From Solenopsis invicta (lineage: Eukaryota; Arthropoda; Insecta; Hymenoptera; Formicidae), in contig NC_052669.1 in NCBI RefSeq assembly GCF_016802725.1, positions 10,315,770 to 10,379,769 of the forward strand: a stretch of 64,000 nucleotides of DNA, given 5' to 3'. Position 1 is the first letter of the stretch; each line of letters starts with the position of its first letter. The notes beneath the pieces were generated by a model, which made no database searches, was not told the origin of the DNA, and saw only the letters and a program-made list of their open reading frames with translations. The position numbers and the translations under genes are program-made. Positions 36,508 to 48,781 of the stretch are shown piece after piece.

Positions 36508-38652
36508 TTACTTCTTGCTCATAATTTCGAGCATTTTTTCCATAAAAAAGAGAAATTGTTCGCGTGACTGCATCACTTCTCTGTGACGTCTCTCCATAGC
36601 GTCTTCTAAAACTTTTTTTTCTTGTCGAAGATCTTCTATATATTTTTCGACAGTTGACATTTGCCGAGATTTTTCTGCATAAAATAAAAATATTTCCACA
36701 TAACATTACTAAAAAACAGTGTGATTCAGAATACATATTTTTTTTATATGAATCAGGATTCACACCTATTGTTTTGCCTTGTCCTTATGTTGTATATCAG
36801 AACGTCCCGTTTGACCACGTTGCAATTGACCACAGCCATTCACAGCAGCTGGTGCCTAGAGTTTTTCCACTGTTTAAGCACTATGAGTGTGGCTGGTGAT
36901 TAATTGCAAAGTAGTCAAAAGACTCCTACCCGTTGTACCTAGCATTTTATAAAAAAAATTACAAAGTAAAACATAAAAGACAATAGGTATAAACTTACTA
37001 TGCACTGGCTTTTCATCGTCCAAGTTAACTCTACTACTACTTGGTCCAGCTACATCGTTACATGTATCACTTATGCTATTAAATTCTGAAGATTTTTCAG
37101 TCCTTTTTCCCGTTGAAGACAAAGTCGTTAACGGTGACATATATGGTTTGGAATGTAATAATTCATCCATGTTCTAAAATTAAATTAAAATATTCCAAAT
37201 ATTTTCCTCGGAAAATTTTCCAAACTGAGAAGTCCTTTCTACATACTTATAGTTTATGATTAACGTAACAACCAATAAGTTCTAGTCGTTATATTAATCA
37301 TGAACTGCCTCTTAATATTCAATATAATTAAATGATTAATTAATATTCTTATTTATAGTTCTCTATTATTATTACTCTATTATTAATACGATTGGTTAAT
37401 TCAATTTCTATCCGAGATCTCGGACCAATTCTATACAAAGCTTTAAACAGTTATTTGATTATATTGCATATTAATTAATTTAATAGTAACTTACAGAGAA
37501 ATATGGCCACATTCTTGCTCCTGATCCTGATTTTTTATTATTATCTTTTATACTTTTGTATGTGCGTTTGAGTCCGGAAAACTTCGACAAACATTGCGGT
37601 CCAGTTACATCATGCCCATGTTTTTTCATTTCTTCTGCAATTGAAGCCCATATTTTCCTCTGTGAACTTTTTCCGCTGGTAAAATCTGTTTGCTTTAGTT
37701 TATATTCTTCTATTAATAGAAGAATGGCTTCGTGCGGCCACTTAAAAGCTGTAAATATTTTTATTTTCATAAAATTTAAAAATTTTACGCGTTTAAAAAA
37801 TTTATGAAAAATACCTCCAACTTCTTCATTCTGGTCACGTGATGAAGATTCTATTCCAATATTTTTTACGCTGTTATCATCTAAAAAAATAATTGTATCA
37901 TAAATATCTTTGTAAAATAAATATTTTATTTATATTACATGTCATAAACTATTAAAGCTGACAAATTTCTTTGACTTACCATATTTATTATGTTTTGTCT
38001 CATTTAATTTTTCAGTTGCAAAAATGATATCTATTAAAAAAAAATAATAATAATGTTAATATCGGGAATACAATGAGTTATAATATTAGTAGTTATTATT
38101 AGTAGCAGTTATGAGTTTGTTATTTTTTTTTATTTTTATCTTTTTATATATAGAAACTAAACTTTATTTATAAACTAAATTTTATTTCACTTGCCCACAG
38201 ATTACTCACACGCTTGGCCAATGGAAAATCTCTATACATCGGCCGCTGTGAGTGGTGGGTAAATGAACCTTCGGGAGTCGAGTAGAGTTAGCCAATCGTT
38301 TAACTTTAAATATTTTGCGATATTAATTTCATCTTTCATGATTTACAAATATCTTCTACATTTTTAAATATTAAGAACATTATTAAATATTAAGTGTGCG
38401 AAAGCTGTAAATGCGTGATAAAGAGCATAAAATCAATATTTCAGCTCTGTATCAGCCGACACGGATCGCGCAGTCGGGGCGTGATGGAATTAGCCAATTG
38501 TTTAACTTTAAATATTTTGCAATATTAATTTCATAACAATTTAAATTTACCTGTTTCCAAACGTTTTGCTTCCTCTGGAGTCACTAAAATAGAGAAAACT
38601 TCATTCTCTTCTCTGCATCTTGTAAAAAAATTTTTACTTTATCAGAAGCCAT
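36508..38652 (-). pseudogene. Harbinger-associated Myb/SANT-like protein with a 1-base frameshift
   Basis: PIF/Harbinger elements carry a second gene for a Myb-like protein that binds the element and helps bring the transposase to DNA. Six exons fit GT-AG rules and phases: 38551-38652 (ATG at 38652), 37980-38030, 37815-37880, 37495-37748, 36999-37173 and 36508-36674. The fourth exon has the SANT/Myb-type domain (FKWPHEAILLLIEEYK, then a KIWASIAEEMKKHGHDVTG helix and QCLSKFSGLKRTYKS). The last exon is a charged coiled coil (EDLRQEKKVLEDAMERRHRE). In exon 1 the frame changes near 38610: the exons sum to 815 bases, one short of a multiple of three, so a single base has been lost. The gene is convergent with the transposase, with about 440 bases between their stops. 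Confidence 0.78.
38288..38535. repeat. Direct repeat of about 45 bp, 200 bp apart
   Basis: TTAGCCAATCGTTTAACTTT with the next 25 bases occurs at about 38288 and again at about 38490 with two or three changes. It lies in the first intron of the Myb-like gene and could be a local tandem duplication. Confidence 0.7.
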
Positions 38653-38946
38653 ATTTTCACAGAATTGTCCCACAGAAGTTTTCTCAAGTTCGATAGTTCG
38701 AAGATTAAAAACGAAATCAAAATATAAAAGAGGAATCTTAACAAAAGTGGAATAACACAAATTTATAAGTGATTCCATCAGCAATCTTGCAAAAATTTTG
38801 TAATGGACAAACACGTACCTGGTCTCAAACAAACTCACAAGTAAATATATAAGCCACAAATAGCGGTGAACTAATACTAATTTCGAATCAGAAAAATCTT
38901 TTTTTCTGATTCCAACGAGGTTAAAGGAAGCAATAAGCGTAAAGGC

Positions 38947-38981
38947 TCACGTTTCATTTGAAACATTTGAAACGTGAGCGC
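38947..38981. repeat. Hairpin GCTCACGTTTCA upstream of the Harbinger Myb-like gene
   Basis: GCTCACGTTTCA and TGAAACGTGAGC form a perfect 12-bp stem around an 11-base loop. GAGCGCTCGCGC words follow. It may belong to the subterminal region of the Harbinger element, whose terminal repeats I could not define. Confidence 0.6.
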
Positions 38982-39129
38982 TCGCGCTTTTGCTGCCTTA
39001 CCTCGATGAAAAAAGCGTATTTGAGCGGGAATAATGACGTCAATGATGATGTCATTAAACGATCTGTTAGCGCTTACAGCGCCAAATAGAACGATGAAAG
39101 CGCCGCTTATAAGTGCTTAAGGCGATGCT

Positions 39130-39694
39130 GGAGTGATGGCCGAACTCCGACGGTCCTGCGCCTTCTATTAAGTGGAACTAAAAATGTCGATAATATCGAT
39201 ATTTTTAGATCCATTATCATTTGAGTTCTGCACTCATCCTTGTCTTTTCAACAAGCGAAACCGCCCAACTCAGTATCGTATATTTCGACAGGCACGCTCG
39301 GGCCGTCTTGTAGGCGGATGAGTTTACGCGAAACAATTTTTTGTCCGACCTGTTGGGTTTCTGCTGTTGAATAAGGACGTAATGTGTTGGCAATATACAT
39401 TGCACTTTGACACTACGCTATCTCTTTTCGCTGCAAGTAACAAAAAGAGATTGACGTCAGTCAGACTAAATGTTTAGCACATTTATTGCCATTTCATTAG
39501 AAAATGGTGTATATAATACATAATACTAAAATTATATTTTCATGTCGAACATGAATATGGCAATATTTTGTAGGCAATATGGAATGAATTCTTCATTGTC
39601 ATCGCCCATTTTTATAAAACGCAAAAATTTTTCATAGTTTCTCTATTCTCGTTTGCTTATGTTTGCCTATAAGATGGGCAAATACAAACTTAAA
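39130..39694. other. No gene seen between the Harbinger element and the tandem repeat
   Basis: Mixed-composition DNA with a short palindrome, ATGTCGATAATATCGATATT, near 39184. A 62-codon minus-strand frame at 39217-39405 has no recognisable motif, and I do not call it. Confidence 0.4.
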
Positions 39695-39950
39695 ATAGTC
39701 AGCCCACGATAAACGCTTCTGATAATTAATTAAAAATAGTCAGCCCATGGTAAACGCCTCTGATATCTAATTAATAATAGTCAGCACACGATAAACGCCT
39801 CTGATAATTAATTAACCCTTTCAGGATGGTATACATGTGTACCTGGTACACATGTGTACCTGAAAAGGGTTGATAGTCAGCTCACGATAAACGCCTCTGA
39901 CAGTAAATGATTAATAAAAGTACAGCTTACCACTGTAAACAGTCTGTGAT
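39695..39950. repeat. 41-bp tandem repeat interrupted by a palindromic insertion
   Basis: Units starting ATAGTCAGCCCACGATAAAC begin at 39695, 39736, 39777 and 39873; a diverged one may follow near 39915. The first three are exactly 41 bases apart. The fourth is displaced because the third unit is split by 55-58 extra bases at 39814-39871. Confidence 0.85.
39814..39871. mobile_element. Tiny palindromic insertion (AACCCTTTCAGG ends)
   Basis: The ends AACCCTTTCAGG and CCTGAAAAGGGTT are inverted repeats. The centre holds GGTACACATGTGTACC, itself a perfect palindrome. It interrupts a repeat unit, so it is younger than the array. Confidence 0.6.
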
Positions 39951-40099
39951 GACAGAAACCTTTTGACATTATATTGTCATTATAGGTATCCTACACGTCT
40001 GCATTATATCCTCTTTTGGACAGGGACAGGTTAGGTTAGGTTGACGACATTTAAACACACACTAAAATTTTTATGTCAACTATAACTTCACCGTAATTT

Positions 40100-40340
40100 T
40101 GCGCCCCATCACTTTCCTTTCCCTCTCTCCGATTTCCGCAGCGGTACCGAGACATGTACGTGCGCGCGTTTCTCCCGCGGCCACGCGCTCGCCTGGCCAC
40201 GAAACATGTCGCGCTGACCGAATCGTCGCGCGCGCCGTGTCACGCCTCGGCTCGTTTCGAAGATTATGCAATAGAACTAGTCTTTTCCTCTCACTCCCTC
40301 CGCTCGCTCGCGCGCGATAATCTCGATGGCCCAAGCGCTC
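40100..40340. promoter_or_regulatory. CpG-dense block
   Basis: About 240 bases are rich in CG, CGCG and GCGCGC, in sharp contrast to the AT-rich flanks. In insect genomes such islands often mark promoters or first exons. Overlapping open frames on both strands are expected at this GC content. No gene was identified on either side. Confidence 0.3.
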
Positions 40341-40429
40341 AAGAATTCTTTTCACTGTCGTATACATGTTATATATGTGTATATATGTGTACAAAAAAAT
40401 ATAAAAATTTACATGTAATATTGTAAATT

Positions 40430-42051
40430 AAACATTATAGCAAATCATTTAATCTTTCAATAGCATATAAACAATTTCTGTATTATAAAAAAATTTTTTT
40501 AATAATTTAAAAAAAGTCATGAATTTTATTAATTAATTAAAATTATATGACAAATCATAATAAAAATATGGAATTACTTTTATGTCGAAAACATAATTTT
40601 AATTCAATAGTTAATAATTTTAGTTTTTCAATATTATAATAGCCTCGGAATATATTTTTAACTCGCAATTCTCTATATCTAATGCGTAATCTGATACAGA
40701 CTTTATAGCCGTTATATATTTTTATTATGATTTTACGATCAACGGCATTGTTACGCTAGATGCAAAAATTTTTCTCAGGGCACTAAAAAAGTTTTACGAG
40801 CTTGAGTAAGGTCGATAAATTAGGTCGTTGTAATGATCCAGCGATACGCTTCGCTGCAAATTCGATTACAGCGCCGCTCTCAGAATATCGAGCAACTAAA
40901 CTATAGCTCTCTGCATCAATTCCACGTGCAAATTACATAAACAATTTTCAGACATCCATTTCTTTCATACTAGAGCCTCTAGGACCATTCTGCAAGCGCC
41001 ATATTGTTCTTTTATTTAATTCATACGCAGTAAACTATTTATTTCATATATACAAAGTCTAAAATTTTTATATGGGGCACATGTTGTCACGAGTCGGCTG
41101 CAGAAGCCGATAATTAAACTATAATTTTTTAATTTACTTTCGTTTTTCGTACTAAATTATAGTTTCCCGTGTATGTTTTTGTTACTACTTTAATTGTGGA
41201 GAAGGATTTTACGATCTATAAAGCCAATTAAGAGAAATGCCTGTCCAAAAATATGCACGTATACAGACCGGTTCAGCATCACCTTAAAGCGTGTAAGCGT
41301 CCAAACGGAACGCACCCACTGGGTGTTTACGATAACTAATCGGATCTCGGATTGGATTGAACAATGGTACTCAACGTAAGTATAGAAAATTTCCCTAGGC
41401 TAATCGGATTAATGATCTCTGTCTCAAATGTGATCCGATTAATGACGAAAGCGTGGAGACGCAGAAGCATGCTTGAAAAGTAAGTCTTTTTATTTTTTTA
41501 AATAATCACACAAAAAATCAAAGATAAAGTTAAAAAGAATGATTTGAATTTAAATTTATTGTAATATTTTTTGTCTAAACACTAAATTTCGTTTAAATTT
41601 CTATTTGTAAAAATTAATTAATCTATTCTAAAGTTTGTGGTTATATCGGAAACAAATCAAAATTAATAAAACAATTATTAATTGTTAGGTACAAATTAAA
41701 GCATATAATATTTTAAGCATATCATATAGAATTTCTGTTTATTATAAACTTAGTAAAAATAACTTTAAAATCATTCAACTATATTACACATTAATCAATA
41801 TTAATTTATATGTTAAAAATCAATAATGTTTCTAAAAATGTTCTTTTTATTCTTTTCCAGATCGTAAATAAACTTCAATTCCATGAATAAATAAAAATTA
41901 CTGGAAAATGGATTTATATGAAGAGGGCATTATTGAACAATATCAATTTGTGCTAACTTAAAATTTGTAAAATCTGCTTTTCTTTATTAGTTGTTTATTA
42001 GTGAAGGTTGTGGTGGAGCTTCGATGTCGCTTCTTTCTTTATATAGGACTC
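40430..42051. other. No gene seen; unique DNA left of duplication copy B
   Basis: The first 300 bases are AT-rich and structureless. From 41190 to 41480 the sequence is balanced, with two GTAAGT donor-like sites (41369 and 41480) and repeated TAATCGGAT words, hinting at an exon or transposon piece. I could not assign a product. Confidence 0.35.
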
Positions 42052-43695
42052 TAGTTCCACATAGTTCTTGGTGTAATCAATTAGTAAAAAGATACAAGAG
42101 AGACTGTATATCATCGGTGTAGCGCGGGTAAGCTGAACGGGCGACGGATGCACACTTATTGTTAGTATTTGAATTTTGTCTATTTTTAAATACTGAAAGA
42201 GGCAAAGAGGATTAAAGAATTGTACAATAAAAAGCAATCGATCAATGAAAAAATATTATTATCAATACGCCTTTGTAAAAGCTAGACTGTGATCTGAGAA
42301 GAAATCGAATAAAATTTTGGAATGTAAGATCAATTGCAGATTGTAATTGATACAAAATTAATTATTTCACCGCTCTGCATTTTCATGTTTGGCTGCTTTC
42401 GTGACTGTGTGATTATAATTATTAAAATAAAAGTTAGTCAAATTGAAGTAAAAAATAACTATTACTATAATAATTATGCATTTATGTGCTGCATATGTTA
42501 ATTGCTTGTATATAGAACAGCACTTGCAAAAGTATCGAAAGAGATATGAATTAGATTATAATACAAGATAAGAGGTACGAATAAGATTATAATATACTAG
42601 AAATAAGAAAATAAAAAAGCAAGAGTCTATATACATATGTACTTTAATTATTAATAATTGTTTGATTTTTTATCATCTAATTAATTTATTTGTCAGGCAA
42701 GATTTTTTATCTAAATAAAGTATGCAGGTGCTTCTTGTAATATCAAATTTTTAAACTGTCAAATTTTTAGATTTAGAAATATATCTTCACAATTATACAA
42801 GTAAATTAAATATCTGTTTTTTTTCCAAAAATTATGATATCTTATTACACTTAACACGATTTAAGTTTTAGACCTCTTGATTAATGTCACGATAATTTGT
42901 ACATTGCATCCAGCAGAATAACTGTTCGCTGAGTGGTTAAATGGCAATTGAATACAATTTATTAAGGGGGCATATACACCTAGAAGGCCAAAAAATGGCA
43001 ATTTTCTGAAATTTTTTTTTTTTTGGAAACTGTTGGAGTTACCGAATTGGGGTTTGTTCTAGTTAAATTAAAATATACATTTTGAAGAAACTTCATGATT
43101 TTTTTTATTAAGAAATTGTGCAAAATGACAGAGATATGGTGTCGTGAAGAGTTGCCCCTGAAAAAATCGCTCAAAACGATACCAGGTGTACCGCCAGGTA
43201 CTTTCGCCTAAAATCAACTGAAACAAAAAATGTTTATGGAATCTTAAAATATATAATAATGCCTTTGGTATATCGGAGCCAATTTCAAAAATATCAATTT
43301 CTGACAAATCTGCGGGCGTTTAAACTTAAAGTTGCGATTTTTAAGACAAAATTTGTTTGTTTTCTCGCTCTCGCCAAAAAACTATGAAGTCTAAAAAAAA
43401 ACCCTCCGATACGCGATAGATAAGCTGCGTTCGGAAATACTACTCGTGAGTGTGTTTCTGTGATTTCAGTAAAAAAGTAATGGGGGTATAGTATGTTGCG
43501 TGTTTCCGAATGCTACTCAGTGTGTGTCAGTGTGTAAATATTGGGTAAGTTAACAAATTTTTTTAATTAAATTAAATTAAAGTTGATAACATATAAAATT
43601 AATTTACGTTAAAAGTTATATAAATAAAAAATTAACTCACAAAGATCTTGTCAGATAAAGTTATCTTAAGATTAACTTAAGTTGAAATAGAAGTT

Positions 43696-44812
43696 CCCAG
43701 TAAGCAAACAAACATTTCTGCGATGTTATTACAACGTTATTTAATAATATGTAACGTTTTCAAATATGTTGTATTTAACGTTGTAATGAACATCACTATG
43801 AACAAACTTTGACATTGATTTAGAGGTTTCTGTAACGTCGAAGTAACAATTACAATTAACATTTCGCTAACGTTCTTTTAACATTTGGTAACGTTTATTA
43901 TATAACATTACCCATACAATACACTAACATTGTAACAACATCTTAACAATATTTAATGTAAATATCAATATAAATATTTCTCTGAAATAGAAATATTAAT
44001 GTGGTTACACCATATAATTCCAATGTAAAACATTATTTTTGTAGTATTTTAAAAATATTTTTTGCAAAAACAATTCTCAGGAATTTCTCTTGGAAATTTC
44101 CAAGTGGCCACCCATCCAAGTCGTGACCACGGTGAACGTTGCCTAACTTCTGCGAACTGGATCCTTTGTGATGATCTGTAAACATTTTATACTAATATGT
44201 GTGTATAACTACAAATTAGGTGAATATATGTAGAAAAGATGAAACATATAATGTATTTTATATTATCACACGTTTTTACCCGATGATAATAAATGGTCAA
44301 CTAATTTTATTAATAAATTTCTTAATTTCTTGAACACTATTGAACACTGTTGAACAGTTTTTCTGCAACTGAAATCCGTTGAAAGAAACACACACTTTAC
44401 TATCGCACAGCATGCATTTATCCTACGTTATTAAAAGCAATCGACCGCGATTTTATTGATAGTTATGCATGGTTATACAATTTTATTGCAAAGCAACGAT
44501 TCAAAAACATTTAATGCAATATTATATAAGAATGTTAAAAAAACATTTGGAACAATGTTTTTAAAACGTTTCTTAAACATTTGGAAATATCACATTATTT
44601 AGGTAATGTTTTAAAAACATTTTTATAACATTACATAAAAACGTTGAAAAAATATTTGGAACAATTATTGAAACATTTTATAAACATTAGGAATTATCAC
44701 ATTATTACATAATGTTTTAAAAACATGTACACAATATTATATAAGAACATCGATATAAGTCACAAGAAATCAATGTTTCAAAACGTTTATTTAATGTTTC
44801 TTGCTTACTGGG
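43696..44812. mobile_element. CCCAGTAAGCAA element, copy B
   Basis: The same element as at 6501-7603, with the same 12-bp inverted ends. It is about 14 bases longer because of a small expansion around TTGAACACTATTGAACACTG near 44331-44350. Confidence 0.6.
44098..44163 (-). ncRNA. 5S rRNA-like segment, copy B
   Basis: The same 5S-like block pair as in copy A. One base differs in the box A zone: GAAGTTAGGCAACGT here, GAAGTTAAGCAACGT in copy A. The box C zone, CTTGGATGGGTGGCC, is unchanged. Confidence 0.55.
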
Positions 44813-45638
44813 TTAATTTTGAAAATCATTATTTATATAAAATTAGAATATTGTAATTATTTGAAATTGCATTTTAAATAACAATACAATTATAGTATAA
44901 ATTATCAAATAAATTTTTTGTTTCATTTATAATTTAAATTTATATGAAATAAAAAACAAATATTGTTTTTTATATAGATATATATTCTTTTACAATTTTT
45001 TTATATTTTATGATTAAATTATTAAAAATTACAATATTACGTATAAGGTAAAATATAATCTTACATATGATATGTTGATAAAATATAATCCTATTAAAGA
45101 AATTTTGTCATTATTAAAGTAATTATTAAATTTTAATAAGAGCGCCATTTCAAAATAGTAAACACACCGGCTCACACCAACTCCACTTATTTTTCGTCAG
45201 GTGGTTTGGTGGCACACGGTGTGCCTCTCTCGATGTTTTCCGAACGATTTCACCCGAGTGCACACCGAGACGACACACCGTGTTTTCCAAACGGCTAGTA
45301 TGAATTAGTGGCACACCAGTGTGTATTATATTTCCAAACGCAGCCATAATCATAGCCAGTAGAATAGCCAGTATAAATTTCAAGCAAATCGGTTCAGTGG
45401 TTATCGAGATATTTCTGGTACCAGTTTGAAACATGTCGTTTCGAGCAAAACGCATTTGAATATTTAACATATGTTTTTGTTAACAAAACATGAAATTTTT
45501 TTAACTTACACAGAGTCGTCAATTCCAGGACTATAATACAAGTCCTCTCCAGTAGATACAATGCACATATCGTCTACATTTTGTTGTCGGCGACGTATTC
45601 GTGCTTCTTTGGTCTGTTCCTGCACGCGTACTTCGGCT

Positions 45639-45800
45639 CCCAAGCAGAACAGGGAGTCGTTACGACGTCAAAATGATGTCAAAGTGACAACAAAATGATC
45701 ATTAAAAGTCACTTTTCGATCAATTACAATTCACTTTGATGTCACTTTGACATAATTGTGAATCACTTCGATGTCGTTTTGACTTGTTATTCTGCTTGGG
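45639..45800. mobile_element. Foldback MITE with CCCAAGCAGAA ends, copy B
   Basis: Counterpart of 8437-8597, with the full CCCAAGCAGAACA / TATTCTGCTTGGG end pair; the outermost C is lost in copy A. Confidence 0.65.
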
Positions 45801-47274
45801 CTTACGCTATGCGGCGCGATCATCTTCGCGGAGAGAGAGAGTGAGGGTTGGGGGGGGATATTGGTATGTATTTGGTCCGAGAAAAATGCTCAAAATAATA
45901 CTCATTATTCGTAATATTGAAGTTATACCATCGTTGAATATGCAAGCAGCTATACTATATATACAGCAATTTCTACTGTAATAGTACCGTTGTGCATTGT
46001 TTTTGAGGCTATTTTTCAAATTATATTGTTGAAACTTTTATTGCTATTCTGAGTATAGCCACACAGCACTCCAATATATAATGCGTCTTTACTGAGGTAT
46101 TAGACACGAACCGAAGGGACGAGCCGTGATCCAACCACGATATCTCAGCGGCGCGTCAATGTGCTATCAGGGCTATAACTTCGTCATTTTTCGGAATTTT
46201 GACTTGAAATTTTCACCAAACATTCTCGAAATATTAAACATGCAATAATAAAAAAAATCGATTTTTTTTACCTTTCTAGGTGTATGTACATACATACCCC
46301 CTTAAATTCATAAATAAAAATCAATCACATACAATAACTAAAGCTTACAATTAATATGGACGTTGATGGACATACTCATCAACATTTCAAATACATTATC
46401 GTTGTTTTATCGAAAAAGAGCTAAAAAGTAAGGTCACTTGATTACATTTTCGATTTTGTTTCGTGTTGCGCATATTGTTTGGTTCTATTCCATGTTATGT
46501 AGCCACAAATTATGTAACAATGTATAAAGAACAAGTAAAAATTATAATAACTTAGACTTAAAGAAAAAAATACTTTAAAAAAGCATTAAATATTGCATTT
46601 TTTCAGTTCCGATTTCTTCAGTTTCAAAAGGCCTGAAAAGAAAAGTCAATTAAGCTCTTTGACCATGATAATTTTGCAAAAAAACATTTAACAGCTTTGA
46701 ACTGCTCTAACTTGAATATTTGAATTTATTATTAGCATTAAACTAGCAGATATAAATGATATTTTATGTTAATTGTAAGGCCAAAAGTTTCATATCAACA
46801 TCCTACTGCTACGTCCTGCGGAGTAACGATTCTTTTCCTTCGCAACCAGTGGATATCCTAATTAACGCCGTCGAACAGCGATGATCTCACTCCGATTCCA
46901 AGAATACGGTGACTCTCACAGCAATAATCAGACGTCACGAATTAAGCAGTTATAAATTCACCAATCATGGGGATTGGGGATGACACCGTTGCTCGCCGGA
47001 AATACCAAAGGTAGTAAAATCAGGGAGCTGGAAGACGCACGTGTGTACCCTTTCTGATTTGAATGCTCGGCACCCACATAGCAATAAATTGATGAAATTT
47101 TGACATTTAATGCTTTTCGGGAGTTCAATTGTCAAACCCGCCGCTTTCTCGGGATAACAATTACCGAGGAATATAAAAAAATTGTAAAACCAAATATTGC
47201 ACGTGGGCGCATTAATGAGTAAATTGATGCACACGGCCCTTGATAGGACAAAGAGAATCATAGACGAAAAATTG

Positions 47275-47412
47275 TATAAATAGACGCGTTTTCCAGCGGA
47301 GCAGTTAGTCTAGTCTTGATTCCTGCTCAATCCGAATCACAATTCCGTGGCATCAATTGTATGTCCGAGTTCTGTGACTCTTGGATCCGCGGTCTTTAAA
47401 CTCGTACGGGAC
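47275..47412 (+). promoter_or_regulatory. Putative TATA promoter and first exon, copy B
   Basis: TATAAATA at 47275-47282, a CAGT initiator core 28 bases downstream, the same ATGTCCGAGTTC short frame, and the GTAAGT donor after 47412. A few small deletions separate it from copy A, but all signal elements are unchanged. Confidence 0.4.
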
Positions 47413-47766
47413 GTAAGTCTCGGTCAAAAAAAGTGCCATTGTGAAACGACCCAAGAAGAACAACAAGTCAAAATGACATCAAAGTGATTCACAATTATGT
47501 CAAAATAACATCAAAGTGAATCATAATTGATGAATCGTCAAATCGACCAGAACTCTCTTACATAACTAACAGGTTCTAAATAAAACTAGTACTTTTAATG
47601 ATCATATAATGCATTAACGATTAACGATAAAATAATGCACTGTTTATCTCAAAATATAAGTTTCATTAAAACATTTTGTCATCATATTCGCAAAATAGGA
47701 TTCTAAACTGATAATAAAATTTAAAAATGTGTGATAAGTTACACTGGACTAGACGAAATCAAACAT

Positions 47767-48108
47767 AAGGTTAGCAGATCTATGTCGGTCACAGTAATTC
47801 TTATAATACGAGAAAGTGCCAAAAAGTATTTAATTTTTACAATCTCCAACTTATTCATACTGCATGTCGCATATTCGTAGGACTTGAAACATACTCATGA
47901 AGCCAGAATATTTAATATTAATGCTTTAAAAGAAGGATTTTATAGATGCTTCTAAAGCATTAATATTAAATATTCCAGCTTTATGACTATGTTTCAAGTT
48001 CGACGAATATACAATGCGCAATTTGAATAAATTGGAAATTGTAAAAATTAAAAATTATTATTATTCAGCACTAAGAACCGCTGCGATTGACATAGGTCTA
48101 CTAACCTT
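47767..48108. mobile_element. Long foldback palindrome, copy B
   Basis: Counterpart of 11899-12240 with the same AAGGTTAGCAGATCTATGTC end and length. Confidence 0.6.
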
Positions 48109-48781
48109 GTTCTAAAACTTGCATTTATACTCATCATTTAACTTTTACTTAAAGAACACATATCATATTTGTTACAATACTAATTAAGATGTTTTGATTT
48201 TAATATTTTTAAACTCCATATTAATACAAGAAGAAAGATGTCGTATTACTAATCGCAAAATTTAACTAAAAATTTTATCAGAACTATTTAACGTAACATA
48301 ATTATATTAAATAATAAATTTTATTGTATGTATGTATAATTATATACAATTATATATAATTATTATTATATGGACACATTTTTTTTCTACATAATTTTGT
48401 GTAATTGTATACATTTATGTATGTATAATAAATTATATATGGAAAACTTTTTAGTGAATACATTAATTTATTTATTGTTTACATAATTGTTATATTGATA
48501 AATATTTATACTGTTTAACTGTGGACTTTGTTATAAAATATTTATTAAACATTTTTACAGAAAAGTATATGTAGTATATATAATAAAGAGAATTCTAACA
48601 AGTTATCTCTTATATAAGAATTATGACAAATAATTGCAACTTAAATAATATCCTATGGAATTAAATATATATGCTAGTAATATATTTGTTTACAAACTAA
48701 TAAATTATTGAGTCAAAACAAAATAGAAAATTGCCTCTATAATAAAAGCGGGCATATACTTTTATTTATTTAGTTAACTGA

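Larger units (their letters stand above)
42962..46305. mobile_element. Possible TTAA-bounded composite element, copy B
   Basis: TTAAGGGGGCATATACACCT at the left and, on the minus strand, TTAAGGGGGTATGTATGTAC followed by ATACACCTAGAAAGG at the right form an imperfect inverted repeat with TTAA at both edges. There is no mariner here, so the end pair is easier to see than in copy A. No transposase is present. Confidence 0.4.

Noticed and set aside
40027..40043. GGTTAGGTTAGGTTG, resembling the insect telomere repeat TTAGG
   Set aside because: Only about three units, which is expected by chance and common inside insect chromosomes; no telomeric array.
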